Below, piece by piece: positions 12,514-24,168 of a stretch of 64,000 nucleotides of DNA. Both the position numbers and the translations under genes were made by a program. The notes beneath the pieces are model-generated. The model saw only the letters and a list, made by a program, of their open reading frames with translations. It did no database searches and had not been told where the DNA came from. This DNA is from Clavelina lepadiformis (Eukaryota > Chordata > Ascidiacea > Aplousobranchia > Clavelinidae): contig NC_135241.1 in the NCBI RefSeq assembly GCF_947623445.1, forward strand, positions 2,110,501-2,174,500, written 5' to 3'. The stretch's first letter is position 1, and each line of letters begins with the position of its first letter.

Positions 12514-14935
12514 TTATATTTTTGTTTGGAGTTCAGTGGTTTCATTTGAAGTGCCCCATTTCAAGAGTTTTCTCGCGAATTGCGGTTTCACTGTATGCAG
12601 CATTTCGTCTCGAAATTCCTTGTCACGTATGTTGTATATTACGACATTAGCAAGGCTGAGAAAAAAATCGATCGAGTATAAATAAATTTTATTTTTCGAA
12701 AGTCGTTTTGAAATCTTAAAAACTCTAAAAGTTCAATAAACAAAATTATTCCTTTTCAATTGTTCAAGTATATTTATAGTCAATCACTTCGTAAACACTT
12801 TAAGAACTCGCCTGTTGCTTAAGGTAAAGTAGAAGCTTATAAGGTAAGGTTGGCTGAGAGTGGCACAATCCAATTGACTGGTGTACAGCAGCGAGGATAT
12901 AATCATTGTCGGCACTGCATGAAAAGAAATTTGAATACTATCACTATCATTACAGAGAATGTTGATGTGCATTGCTGACTAAAACGTCGATGCACTTTAT
13001 ATATAGTAAAGTTTATTTATGTGGGATTTTTGCCACATGTAACATTTATAGCATGTTTCAGAAAGTCTTACGCGCTGTAATGCTGAAAGCAATTTGCATT
13101 ATAGCGATTGTGATTAATGCGTCGGTGTTTCGTTGCAAAGACAACCTCTTAGTGGTTTTATTCTTTGATTTTTCTTCCATTCCCCCGACAATTTTTCGAT
13201 GTCGGCAAATCATAATTCCAGTTCCAATAATCAAAATTGTCTATGATCCATAAATAAAACAAATTCAATGTAAGATGAAGCCAAGTAATCCTTACAACTG
13301 TGAAGCTTTGTTTGGTAGGGTAGGCCAAGTTTCACGGCGACACTTCTTTTTTTTAGAAAGAAGTGTGTCGAAAATTGTTCAATTGTTCAAGTGTGTTGTA
13401 TTAATAAGCCTATATGTCATTGCTCTTACCGTTAAGAGGTATGGTACCGCATACAACACTGCATAAAACAAATGAATTGCTGATGACTGGTTAAGTTCTG
13501 TTGGCGTTGGGTAATACAGAAACACCATTGGAGAGTAAGAAAATGTAAGTTCTTGAATGAAACATGCTAAAGAACAGCTACAATTATGAATTCAGTTTAT
13601 GACCAACCTGTGATGGTTCTGAAGCTAGCCAACCTTCAAGAAAGTCATATAAGTCTTTTATAAAGTTGGTAAAGATAACTTGTTTGGCACTATTCTTACG
13701 CATGAACTTACTTAATATAATGGCGATTGCTGGCAAAATCCACGCCATTACAACTCCAACATAAACTGACTTGTTGCTTTGCCATCTGTAACCATAGGGT
13801 TTTGCGATTGCGTAAATTCGTTCCATCGCCATGTAAGCCAGTTGATACATGGAGGTAGTGATGGCAAACAAAAATAACAGTCCTGCCGTATATGCAAGTG
13901 GCGATCCCCGCAGAGTTCCTTGCTCATTCTCGAGCTCATTCAATGTCATTGACATCGACCAACTGAAGTTGTAAGTCACTATCACTAACAACTGTATACC
14001 TGCGACATATTTAAATTAACATTTTTAGTTTCTAAAAAGCTTTATTATAAAACATATATTTGACGAAAGAGGTTTTGTAAACAATTCATAATTTCACACG
14101 AAATACTTACTCACTTGTCAAAACATCCGCCATTGCAAGTGAAGTTCTACAAATGTCCATTTTACTTGCTTTGCCACGTTTACAACGTCGAATACCCACA
14201 AGCACTGTTAAACCGTTTCCAATGAGGATTGCCAATCCCAAACATACCGCTAAAAATAAGAACACAACACCACGAGTTTCCCCACACACTTGGCAATCCA
14301 GGAAGGTTTTGTTGAAACATTCGTCATGGATTTTTACGTTGTTGCTTTCGCAAAATCCGGGGAAGCAACAACGCATGGAATGATTGCCTGAAATTAAAGG
14401 AACTGTTTATCGAATGCTTGTGGTTTAGCCGCTTATGCACAGCATTAAAGTGATTTTCAACCATCTTTTGCGTGAACACACCATCTGCTGTTCTGTTTAA
14501 CTAAGTGACTTTGTTAACGCATAATTTTATTGTTTAACCAGCTATTGGTTTAGTGGCAGTGTTAGTTGTTACCAGCAGTTATTACGTGGATTATTTTGAG
14601 CATGTTTTTGGCCTTTCAGGCTTTGTAGCTTTTCCCGTTCATGCTGATAACAACTGACTTGGTTCTTTCGTCCTTAAAGCGCTTTTGACGAAAAATAAAA
14701 TAATAGATTGATTGATTAATAGCCCGAGCATTTAATGCAACATTAAATGAAGTAAGTTAAGCCTTTATTTATCACAGTATTATTGCAAGGAAAGCATCAT
14801 ACCATTCTGATTTCGCATCTTGTCAAGCGTCACAACAGGTGGAGAAGTTGACTTTGTAATGCTTTCATAAAACATTTCGGTTTGACTGAAATTAAGCGTA
14901 AGTAGACACTTTGCTGAATCATTGACACAAGACAT
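12514..14935 (-). CDS. Rhodopsin-like GPCR, tandem array gene 3 (about 414 aa, 7 exons)
   Basis: Exons 14935-14803, 14387-14115, 13999-13712, 13566-13430, 13240-13072, 12914-12812 and 12655-12514 add to 1245 nt, one frame, phases as in gene 1. Exon 1 opens at the first in-frame ATG (MSCVNDSAKC...) and ends G|GTATGA. Exon 6 ends AACAG|GCGAGT, so intron 6 uses a GC donor where the paralogs use GT. Kept: GNG in TM1, SLAMAD, ERI, TM6 FSITALP. Lost: Cys 3.25, Trp 6.48 (Ala) and Pro 7.50 (NVVIY). The last exon has the same 142-nt length as in gene 1 and the C-tails align (ETTELQTKI against ETTGLKTKI), pointing to genes 1 and 3 as close relatives. Confidence 0.88.
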
Positions 14936-16299
14936 CAGTTTTGACTTGTAAGAGTCGCTAATTGTATCCACTAGGCGGCGCAATTGTAAATCCAAATCAC
15001 TCCTTCACTTTTGATCGACTAAAATCAAAAATTCCTTGTATTCAACATAAAATATATTTGTATTTGTTGTTACTGTAGCTACGGAAACGCTTATAAAATT
15101 ACAGGTTGCTCTTGCTGGTTTGTTTCGATGTTATTTGGTGACCTCGGAGTAATCATTACAGCTCTTATCAGTCTCCTTAATTGCGACTCAGCTCATACAG
15201 AATATAATATTAAACGCAGCACGAAGTAGCGATTCTTTATGGGCGCTTTGTTTGATTTATCATCCGCCTTGTTGAAGTATTATTCAATTTTTTTTCGCCA
15301 TCACTTTGGTTTTACCTGTCTATGATTTATCTGTTGGTAATTCTAAATTGTAAATCAATACGGAGAAATCTGCAAAACGTCTTCAATTTCGTTTCCGATA
15401 GCTTTTAGCACACAAATATTTATCTATGTCAAAACCATACAATTAAACACTGCGTGATTTCCTAACATTAAGATTGTAGATTTAATTGAGCAAAAACCTG
15501 ATCTGATATTAATAATTCTTTTTCACTGTGATTTTGCAGACGGTCTAATTTTACTTTCCTTCATATCGATCAGAGCCTGCCACTGACAAATAGTTCAATC
15601 GATAATTAATAAGAGGAAATCTTCTTAATGACATTTCTAGTTTTGAACAAAGAAGGAAGCAAAAACTTAGGGAGAAAGATAGAGCCGTGCATATGCTTAA
15701 CATCACCCTCCATTTTCTTTATCAGATAGAGTGATGGTTAAGGTGGTTTCTCTACATGGTTCTTCGCTATGTCGTTGTCCTTTCGTAGACTCTTATTGTA
15801 TATCTTATTAGATATGTTTTTCCAATACCTTTGTCCAATCTCAATACGTTTCTTTGTTTCATGCGCAATTACACATAGTCGGTGTGTTGTCTATTGATTT
15901 AAACGTCCAAGTTGCTGCACGAGTACCGCCTGTTCATTCATTATAAATGATTTTACGTTTGATAGTTTTCTTTGTCCGTTTATCCTAACACAGGCTAGTG
16001 ATTTTGCAACCAACAGGGTCCCGTTCAACACATGCCATTTCGGGTTAGGACTTTGTATTACAAAAATTATATTGACAGAAATAAGATCAAATCTACAAGT
16101 CAATGACGTTTAAATCGTCTATAACGCCGCAATAAATTTTTTCAATAAACTTTTTTCGTGCACATCAGGTTTTGTCCATTTTTGTCGAGAGTATTTGCAG
16201 TGACGGTATAAATTGTTCTGGAATTGTTTGACATATCGTTCACAAAATGCTTTCATGAAAATTTATTTGCCAGGAATTAATTTCTTGCACAAAGAAATA
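14936..16299. other. Intergenic between GPCR genes 3 and 4
   Basis: No gene or transposon was recognised. Open frames here do not resemble any exon of the neighbouring receptors. Confidence 0.45.
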
Positions 16300-18085
16300 T
16301 TACACTCTGCTTTTTATTTCTTTCATCTTGTTAGATTTAGCAAGATTCGTGAGCTTTGATGTTGCACTCTTCACTAGATGCACTTGCAGAATTTTCAAAA
16401 TTTCTCCTCTAAATTCTTTGTCTCGTATGTTGTATATTATGACGTTGACCAAACTATAAAACATAAACACTCAGAAGTAACGCATAAAAATTAAACAAAA
16501 AATACCAAATTTTTCATCTAAAAATTGATAATTTAATTACCTGTTGGACAGTGAAATATAAAAACAAACCATGTAAGCTTGGGTAGATTCCGAATAAAAT
16601 ATAACACTGCTGTACAAGAATGAATCAATGAGAAAGGTGGGCACTAGAAATAGAAATATAATGGCAACGACAGTATTAACTGTAACCTTTTTTGTATGGT
16701 CAAAATACAGAAGTTTTATGATATGTAAACTATGATGCAAAAATTACTGTGCACGATCTTTTACTAACTATACTTACTTAAACTCAAAATGAAACCGGTC
16801 AACATTACGGTGACTGTGGCCAAAGCATTCGCATTCTGCTGGTTTGAGTCCAAATTTCCTCCGTTTGTTTTGCGAAGTTTGTGTTTCTTCAGTTTTTGAT
16901 ATCGCCGAACAACCAACGCAGTGACAATAATAAGACAACTCTGACAATGATAAGAATTATTAATTTGAGATTGAGCAGATTTCTCATCAAACTGAGCTTA
17001 ATACACGATTTTCGAAGCGAGAATACGTAACATATGATAACTTACGTTCAACAAGAAGGGAATGACGTAAAAGAATACGAAAACTATCCCTCCTTCTGGA
17101 TGACTATCGTTAACAGGGGTCTCACACGTGCTTGGATAAAACAGAAATACCGCCGTGGAGTAACTAAATGTTACTTGCTCTGGTAACTGAACTGCGTATA
17201 AAAGATTTTTATCAATTTTTTGTTACTTTAGGCCTACTGACGCATTATATGCGGTTTGACAATACCTACATAACATTACAGCACTTGCTGACGTCACCCA
17301 TACTATGCCGAGTCCCACATAAACCGACTTTTTGCTTTGGTGTCGGTAACTGAAGGGTCTTGCTAGTGCGTATAAACGCTCAATTGCCATAAACGTCAGG
17401 TGGTACTGCGAGCTGATGAACCCGAGTACGTAAGATGTTCCAGCGGCAAATGCCTGCCACGATCCCCGCAAAACACGCTGCTGTCGTTCAAGCTCCTTGG
17501 GTGTCAGCATCATGGACCAACTGAAGTTGTAAGTAACCACCACCAGAAATTGAAGACCTGCAAGAGGATTTCTTATTTAAACCAACCCCAATTCGAAAGC
17601 AAGCATTTTATCTTAACCTTGTATTATTATTTACCAATCAAAAGATCAGCTATCGCCAGTGAGCTTCTGCAGATGTCCATTTTGCTTGCCTTATTGCGTC
17701 TACATCGTCGAATACCCACAAGCATGGTTAAACAGTTTCCAGCTAGAACTGCCAGTCCAACACTAACAACCAGAAATAAGAAGACCGCGCCACGAGCCAC
17801 TCCACATTCCTGGCAATCGAGAAATTTGGTGTTGGCGCACTTTGTGTAGATCTCGTCTCGTGAGCCAACGCAGATTCCAGGCATGAGGGGTAAGTTGCCG
17901 TCATACTCTGCAGTTCTTCTTGTTGTTGTTGCTCTTGCACTAGTTATATCATCCTGCGTTTGGGTGTTCTCTTTTTGCGAAAAATTAGCCTCAACAAATA
18001 AATATTTAGTTTCAAGTCCATTGAAAAAGAGCTGTAGATATTTCGGGTAATAACTTGCTTCAATCCCGCTTGGTACGGTTTGCAT
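16300..18085 (-). CDS. Rhodopsin-like GPCR, tandem array gene 4 (about 434 aa, 6 exons)
   Basis: Exons 18085-17635, 17557-17270, 17191-17046, 16940-16778, 16643-16541 and 16453-16300 add to 1305 nt in one frame. The first exon equals exons 1 and 2 of genes 1-3 fused. It reads straight through DGNLPLMPGIC, where genes 2 and 3 have an intron inside the matching N-G-N. The start is the first in-frame ATG after a stop (MQTVPSGIEA...). This is the most diverged member: TM1 GNC rather than GNG, ERL in TM3, TM6 FILSLMP, and TM7 start IFYSESTQAY where the others have DC...QPY. Cys 3.25, Trp 6.48 and Pro 7.50 are absent as in its paralogs. The C-tail is longer and Lys-rich (KEIKSRV). Confidence 0.87.
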
Positions 18086-18792
18086 TTTTTGCAATAATTT
18101 TCACAATTTCGTACAGCATGTGACGCTGGACGATAACTGATGACTCTCTTTGCGGTTGTGTCATGAAAAAATATCTTCCTTTTGTCACTGAGCGGTTTAG
18201 GGAACCATGAAATGATTTTGATCGAAATCATTTTTATTTGAGGAAATATTTCCACCTGTCTTTCGTAATCAACTAACGGCGTTACCGTCCATGAGATAAT
18301 ATCGGTAATAATATGCTTAACTCATATTTTTTATCGATTTTTTTCATTGTGATGTATTTATGTATAATTAATCAATATTTTCAGTGTCATATTTCATTAA
18401 TTTTTTTAAATCGTGTTTAAGAAGTTTCTTCAGATTTTAATTTCAATATATTTGCTGAATATTTAACCTTTACAATCAGAGTTATTACTTCACTTATTTT
18501 ATTTATGATAAAACCTATGTAAATATTTGAAATATTACAATAACACACTTATAATAGGCCGCCTATTAGAGAGTATTATACTTTATTATTACTATTGGCT
18601 TAAATATTAAACCGATGGTTTTTCTTTTTTCAAGTACTGTAACTTTATGTCTGACCATATATCTGATAAATTAGGTATTTTTACTGTAAGTATGAATTAA
18701 TGGTACCTTTTAATAACGTTGCCTGTTTCAAAACAACGTGTTCAATTTTTGCAAACATCGACGTAGAAATTATATCCGATTAAATACAACTA
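18086..18792. other. Intergenic upstream of GPCR gene 4
   Basis: Strongly AT-rich. One open frame here overlaps the gene 4 first exon out of frame and is a shadow. Confidence 0.4.
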
Positions 18793-19631
18793 CAGTGAGA
18801 CCTCGTTAATCCGGACCACTTCGTTTCGTCAAAAAATGTCGGTTTAGCGGGGTATCCGGATTATCGGAAAGTAAAAAATCAATCAATCTTGCAAATGCAG
18901 TACCGTGTTAAAAATGCAGTATGCACCTTACTCCAATTCTAAGTACCGAGTTTCTGGCTGGACAGCAACTAAAATAAAATTATATTTTTTGTATGATCCG
19001 ACCCAGTGTCGAACCCCAGAACCACCGTATTAAAGACGAATGCTCTAAGCCAGAAGTGACGAACATGCGGCCGCAAATCGGTTTGACAACCGCTCTTGCA
19101 TGGCGAAGCATTCCGGCGGGACCAGCAGTCTTGAACTTTCTTTGACCTGTTTCAAATCTTTGCGCAATGCGATATCAAAAGCTGATAGCACGATTGAGTT
19201 GCAGCAGTATGTCTTCAATAGACTGCCGCTCTCAACCGATGTACTGTACGTATTTTTTTGCGACCGCGGAAGCGTTGTTTGTTACTGTTGATGAACAACG
19301 CAACGTTATTATGAACAACGAACAACGTTGATGAACAACGCAGACCGCAACGTTATTATGCGTAGATAATCGGCTATTGTTTCGTCAACTAACTACATAC
19401 TGTATTAGGACAATCGTGAATCATTTTCGCTTAACTGTTAATAATCCGGTTTATCGGATTTTATTGCTATTGATTTAGCACATTTGTTCCAAAACTTTTG
19501 TGTCGGAGTCGGACAGCGGGGTTTCCGGATTAAAGGGGTAAAATGCATAGGAAGAAATCCGTTCCCGGCAGTTTTGTGTCGGATAGCGGGGATTCCGGTT
19601 CATCGGGGTCCGGATTAACGAGGTCTCACTG
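18793..19631. mobile_element. pogo/Tigger-type (Tc1/mariner) DNA transposon, non-autonomous
   Basis: Near-perfect inverted termini begin CAGTGAGACCTCGTTAATCC at 18793 and end with its complement at 19631, with TA on both sides (18791-18792 and 19632-19633). The ends and the TA duplication are those of pogo/Tigger elements. Further partial copies of the terminal sequence (ATCCGGATTATCGG-like) lie inside both ends. The middle holds a 63-codon frame (19100-19291) with no domain I recognise and a local duplication (AACGTTATTATG repeated near 19300-19360). Confidence 0.85.
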
Positions 19632-19639
19632 TATATACT

Positions 19640-19832
19640 ATTCACCGTAGACCACGAATTGGAAATGGTGGATAAACTGCAAACTAGGAGATTGTTTTGC
19701 AACGACTTCATCCGCATGTTCAAAGACAGAGAGGCTTGGAGGACCATGATCGCCGATGTCTGTACCAGATCTGGCACTTAACTAACTATTAACCACCCAA
19801 CCAACCAACCGACCAACCAACTAACTATATAA
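19640..19832 (+). mobile_element. LINE 3' end fragment with AACT/AACC tail
   Basis: An in-frame segment at 19656-19781 (42 codons with stop) reads ELEMVDKLQTRRLF... and ends DREAWRTMIADVCTRSGT. This resembles the extreme C-terminus of non-LTR reverse transcriptase proteins. It is followed directly by a simple-sequence tail of AACT/AACC units to about 19832, as LINE insertions often have. The fragment abuts the pogo-type element just upstream. A related piece lies on the minus strand near 53326-53430. Confidence 0.55.
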
Positions 19833-19849
19833 CTCTAATGCCATGTCGA

Positions 19850-20470
19850 GCAACCTCCGCGTTTTTCCCAAACACTCGTTTTCAGACAAATCACGTCATA
19901 CCACTTTTTACATTGTATTTGTTTTCTCATCGTTTTAAATAACAGCTTCATTACTTCTATTATGTTTTGTATTTACGCTTACCATTGATCTTGTGCTATT
20001 GTATAAACACTGATGTTGTCTGAACTGTGTTAACCGAATTTTAAAGTAAAATAAGAAAACCATTTTTCACAGTACACCTGAAGAAGCAAGCTTATGCTTG
20101 CGAAAGCTCATGTCGAAAAATATAAAGTTAACCTTAAGAGTACCAAACTATATCCTGTTTCTTATTTTACTGTATAAACATTTTTATGTTGTCGTCCGAT
20201 GTTTTTGCGATTTCGTGGACTTCTGGCCTCCTGGCAAGAACTTGCTCAAGTTGGTTTGAACTTGAACTTTAACTTGCTCAAGATTTTCATTAGCGAATTA
20301 CAATTGTCGAAAAAGCATGTTTCTATTTTGTTCGTGATTGATCTTGCAAGAAGCGTTACGTCTTTTTAATAATGAAATTTTCAAATAATGAAACTTCCAT
20401 CAAAACAATTAACTGTAACTTTTAATAAAAATGAACAAGAAAAACTGGTATATGACGTAACAACAATAAA
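19850..20470. repeat. Segment with a diverged direct copy at about 23570-24010
   Basis: Several blocks appear in the same order in both places, for example TTTTCATTAGCGAATTA against TCTCATTAGCAATTTA and the AATGAAATTTTCAAATAATG block against AATGAGATTTTCAGGTTATG. The small MITE at 20045-20171 is absent from the second copy. It looks like an old duplication of the 3' flank of GPCR gene 5. Confidence 0.5.
20045..20171. mobile_element. Small MITE-like element
   Basis: Inverted ends AGTAAAATAAGAAA (20045-20058) and TTTCTTATTTTACT (20158-20171) enclose about 100 bp, with an inner hairpin GCAAGCTTATGCTTGC near 20096-20111. The family and target duplication are not clear. Confidence 0.55.
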
Positions 20471-20622
20471 AATTGTGAGAAACGTATTTGTCATTTTATT
20501 TTCAGCCGTGCATGTTGTTAAACGAAAACAATGATGCTCTTGTGTAGAGAAATATCATGACAACGACTTACAACAAATAAGTCATATAACAACCATTGAA
20601 ATATTATATATTTTTTGTTCCA

Positions 20623-22682
20623 TTAGTTTTTTTTGGATAACATCGAGTCGAATTGTTTCTTGAAGAAACTTTTTACCGATTTCAATTTTAAAAGTTGGAA
20701 AATTTCCTTTCTAAACTCCTTGTCACGAACGTTGTATATCACGACGTTGAATAAACTGCGCATAAATTTACTGGGATTATTTCAATTTAACTGTGAGTTA
20801 ATCAGTTATTTAGTTGAATTTATAATAACGTTAATTTGCTATACAAGCTGTCAATTGAAGTGAAACTAACCTATTACTGAAAGAGATGTAAGAGCTCATC
20901 ATAAAGGCAGTTGAAAAAGCGTCACAGTCAACTAATCCAGAATAAAGCAAGGTGCCCACAATTAAAGTAGGAACTGGAAAACATGAAGCGGTCCTGATTA
21001 AAAATAAAACTTATATAAATTATAAATGTATAGAAGGAAACTCTCAAACACAAATATTTATCTTGTTGAGTCCAACTTTAATCCTTTTATAAATTCCTCG
21101 AGAGTCACAAAGAACGAAAGGCAGATGCACAATGTCATCCTTACACGCAATTTTCTCGGATACAATTTATAATTATGGAGTATAGTTATGCTACTGTATT
21201 TAAGAAGAGCATTTATATCGAATGATTTGATCGTGTTTGGTTCAATGTTTGTATTTGAGTTCACTTGTGCTCTACATTTACATGCTGACTTTCAACATTA
21301 GCCTGCAATACACAAAAAAACGTCTTACGAAAGGAAATTGTGAATCCAAATTGCATTATGGCCACCGTGATAAATGTTGCTGGGTTCTGCTGCAAAGAGT
21401 TTTTGTTCGAGTTGATTTTATTCAATTTTCTCATTTTAATGTGTTTAGCCTTCCTGAATCGACAGATCATAATTGCAGTTGCTATAATTAAAGTTGTCTG
21501 CAAAACAATACACCCATAAAGTCAAAATCGGTCTAAACGCTAATTGTTGTTCATCATTTACACCAAAGCCGTATACACTGACCGTTAAAAAATAAGGTAG
21601 AAGGTAGATTGCTCCAAACACAGAAAATACTGCTTTATTAGTTGGATTCAAAGTAGCTACAGATGGAATGGGAAAAAACAAAAATGCTGGAACCGAATAA
21701 GCACAGGTAAACCATTGCGTAACTGGAATATATAAAACAAATGGATTAAATGCTTTTAGGTACATTATCGTATATAGCAGTTAAAAAATAATAACATGTC
21801 TTCGTTTTCATTCGTATACCGAAAATTGTAAATATTGCCACTAAGCTCCAAATTATTCCGATGCAAGAGTAAATGATGGCCTTTTTGCTTTGCCACTTGT
21901 ACTTAAAGGGCAGTGCTATTGCATAAAATCTCTCCAGGGCCATAAATGTCAAATGAAACATGGATGAAATAAGCCCGAAGACGTTTAGAAATCCTGCGGC
22001 AATAGCAAATGTTGATTCTCGTAAAGCTATTTGCTTCTTTTCGAGCTCGAGGGGGGTCAGGTTCATTGACCAACTGACGTTGTAAGTAACTACAACCAGC
22101 AGCTGCATACCTGAATCATTTTTATTTACTGGAATTGAAGACACTTTGCTTAGGCAGGCATAAACAATATTGACAAAACAGTTTCATATCAGTTAAAAAA
22201 TTTGTAATTGCATATTATTTGTCTCTATATACAGTACAATACTTACTTGTCAAAGCATCAGCCGTTGCCAGCGAAGTTCTACAAATGTCCATTTTACTGT
22301 CTTTACCACGTCTGCAACGTCGAATACCTACAAACATGGTTAAACCATTTCCGATTAAGATTGCCAATCCCAAGCATACAACCACAAACAAGAAAATTGC
22401 TCCACGAACGAAACCACATTCTTGGCAATCGAATAGAGTTTTGTTAAAGCATTTTGTGTAAATATCTTCTGCGCTGCCGACGCAAATTCCAGGAAGGCCA
22501 CAGAGAGTTCCTGGATCATAGTTTGGACCAACTGTGGTTAAAGTAGGTTGGGAAATGTTGCTGATGGGAAATCCTGAAGTTACCCAAGCATTTACCGTCT
22601 GATTCAACGAGAACGATTTCAAACTAATTGCACTAACTGCATTTGCCTCAGCTTCGTCTGATTCTAAATTAAGCTTTAGCAT
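20623..22682 (-). CDS. Rhodopsin-like GPCR, tandem array gene 5 (about 423 aa, 6 exons)
   Basis: Exons 22682-22247, 22110-21820, 21722-21583, 21497-21329, 20973-20871 and 20755-20623 add to 1272 nt in one frame with GT-AG introns. As in gene 4, the first two exons of genes 1-3 are fused. The start is the first in-frame ATG (MLKLNLESDEAEANAV...). The extracellular N-terminus has NQT and NIS sequons, then CGLPGIC and CFNKTLFDCQECG. Kept: GNG, SLATAD, ERF, TM4 Trp, TM5 Pro and TM6 Pro (FTISFLP). Lost: Cys 3.25, Trp 6.48 (Phe) and Pro 7.50 (NVVIY). Exon 3 carries one extra codon and exon 4 is two codons shorter than in gene 1. The C-tail is short and basic. Ligand unknown. Confidence 0.87.
20968..21116 (-). 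repeat. Gene 5 intron 5/exon 6 junction, source of an inverted copy
   Basis: This stretch of the gene (end of intron 5, its TTTTCCAG acceptor and the first bases of exon 6) is repeated in inverted orientation at 24022-24168 with only a few differences and a short indel. Confidence 0.85.
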
Positions 22683-23569
22683 AGCTATTATATGTAACTT
22701 TGCACAGATGATCTCAATATCGTGAACTATTTTCTGTGGCAAGCAAGTCTGCCTCAATCGACGTTTCTATTATACTTAATTTTCGACAGCCCAAAATCCT
22801 ATATCATTTAGGCCTACTCGGCACTCATTTATAATTTTATATTATAAAAGCAAGTACATAATAAGACGTTGTGTCGCATAGATTTTTTACGAATCGTTTA
22901 TGCTTCGGCCTTTTCATCTGCTTTGCTGTGTCATCAATCAAAACTGAGTGTTGCGTATATTTGGTTTTGATCTATTGAGTACATACGTTTGTTAAAAAAC
23001 GAGGTTTTGAACCCGGTATTTTCTGCCCCCATTTTGAACCCGAGCAGCCAGAAATCCATCTGGTTCAAATGACGACGATCCTGACAATGAAGGCAGCCTT
23101 GTGCAAACATTCTTTAATTACAAAATTCTCATAAGAATAACCTGGTATAGATTTTGTTCTACATTCAAAGGCTCAGCGTTATCGACACACAGGTGTAGTA
23201 CAAACATAGAATTTAAGTTTAAACTTTTAGTAATAAGTTATTATAGCCATTTAACATTTTCAAATTTGCAATTTTAGTTGATTCTTATACAAGTTTAACC
23301 CATAAAAGTTGCTGGTGTCAAATGGTAACACTTTGCATGGTTTCATCTGGTCTATTTTGACCAATGAAGATTTATTGATGTAGAAAATTGACGACCGCGT
23401 TACGTCAGGCAAATCTGCCTAAGGCAAGGTTTCGTTTGCATGGGATTATAATTCGCTGTAAACAATTTATTCTGCATATTTTGAGTTTTTCTGATTCTAC
23501 GCCGAGCATTCTTTACGCTTTTCCAAAACTGTTTTTGTTCTTCCTAAATAACTAGAAATCCCGTAGACC
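22683..23569. other. Intergenic upstream of GPCR gene 5
   Basis: No gene recognised. It should contain the gene 5 promoter. Confidence 0.4.
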
Positions 23570-24010
23570 AACGTTTTTAGACAAAATGCATCATTATATC
23601 ACCATACTTTCAAGTTTCAACATGTTTCCCCATTGCTTCAAATAACAACTTTATTACTTCTTTTGTATTCTGTATTTCGGCACCATTGTTATTGTGCTTG
23701 TATAATCATTATTAAATTCTCCATCAATTTTTTGTGTTTAAATTGGCTTCTGGTCCACTAGCATTGAACAAAACTTAACAGATTTTCACCGGATTCTCAT
23801 TAGCAATTTATTGAAACTTTAGAAAAAACACGTTTTAAATTGTTTTTCTTTACTTAAATTGATTAGGTCACATGTTATTGTCTAATGCTATCAAATGTTC
23901 AACAAACTAGTCTGTTGTTCAAAAATGAAATTTTTTACGTAATGAGATTTTCAGGTTATGGAACTTTCATTAAAACATTCTGTAACCTTTAAAAACAATA
24001 TTATGTAAAA
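23570..24010. repeat. Diverged direct copy of 19850-20470
   Basis: See the entry at 19850-20470. The copy carries the flank of a receptor gene but is not followed by a receptor; instead the inverted fragment at 24022-24168 comes next. Confidence 0.5.
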
Positions 24011-24021
24011 TAAAAACAAAG

Positions 24022-24168
24022 CGTTCTTTGTGACTCTCGAGGAATTTATAAAAGGATTAAAGTTGGACTCAACAAGATAAATATTTGTGTTTGAGAGTTT
24101 CCTTCTATACATTTTCCTATATAAGTTTTTATTTTTAATCAGGACTGCTTCATGTTTTCCAGTTCCTA
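24022..24168 (+). repeat. Inverted duplicate of a GPCR gene 5 intron-exon junction
   Basis: On the plus strand this reads as gene 5 does on the minus strand, from GTTCTTTGTGACTCTCGAGG through the polypyrimidine tract to CATGTTTTCCAGTTCCTA, where homology stops six bases into exon 6. It has no coding capacity of its own. The close match implies a recent event or gene conversion. Confidence 0.85.

Noticed and set aside
17400-17849. Plus-strand open frame of 149 codons
   Set aside because: It is antisense to exons 1-3 of receptor gene 4, spans an intron of that gene and has no domain.
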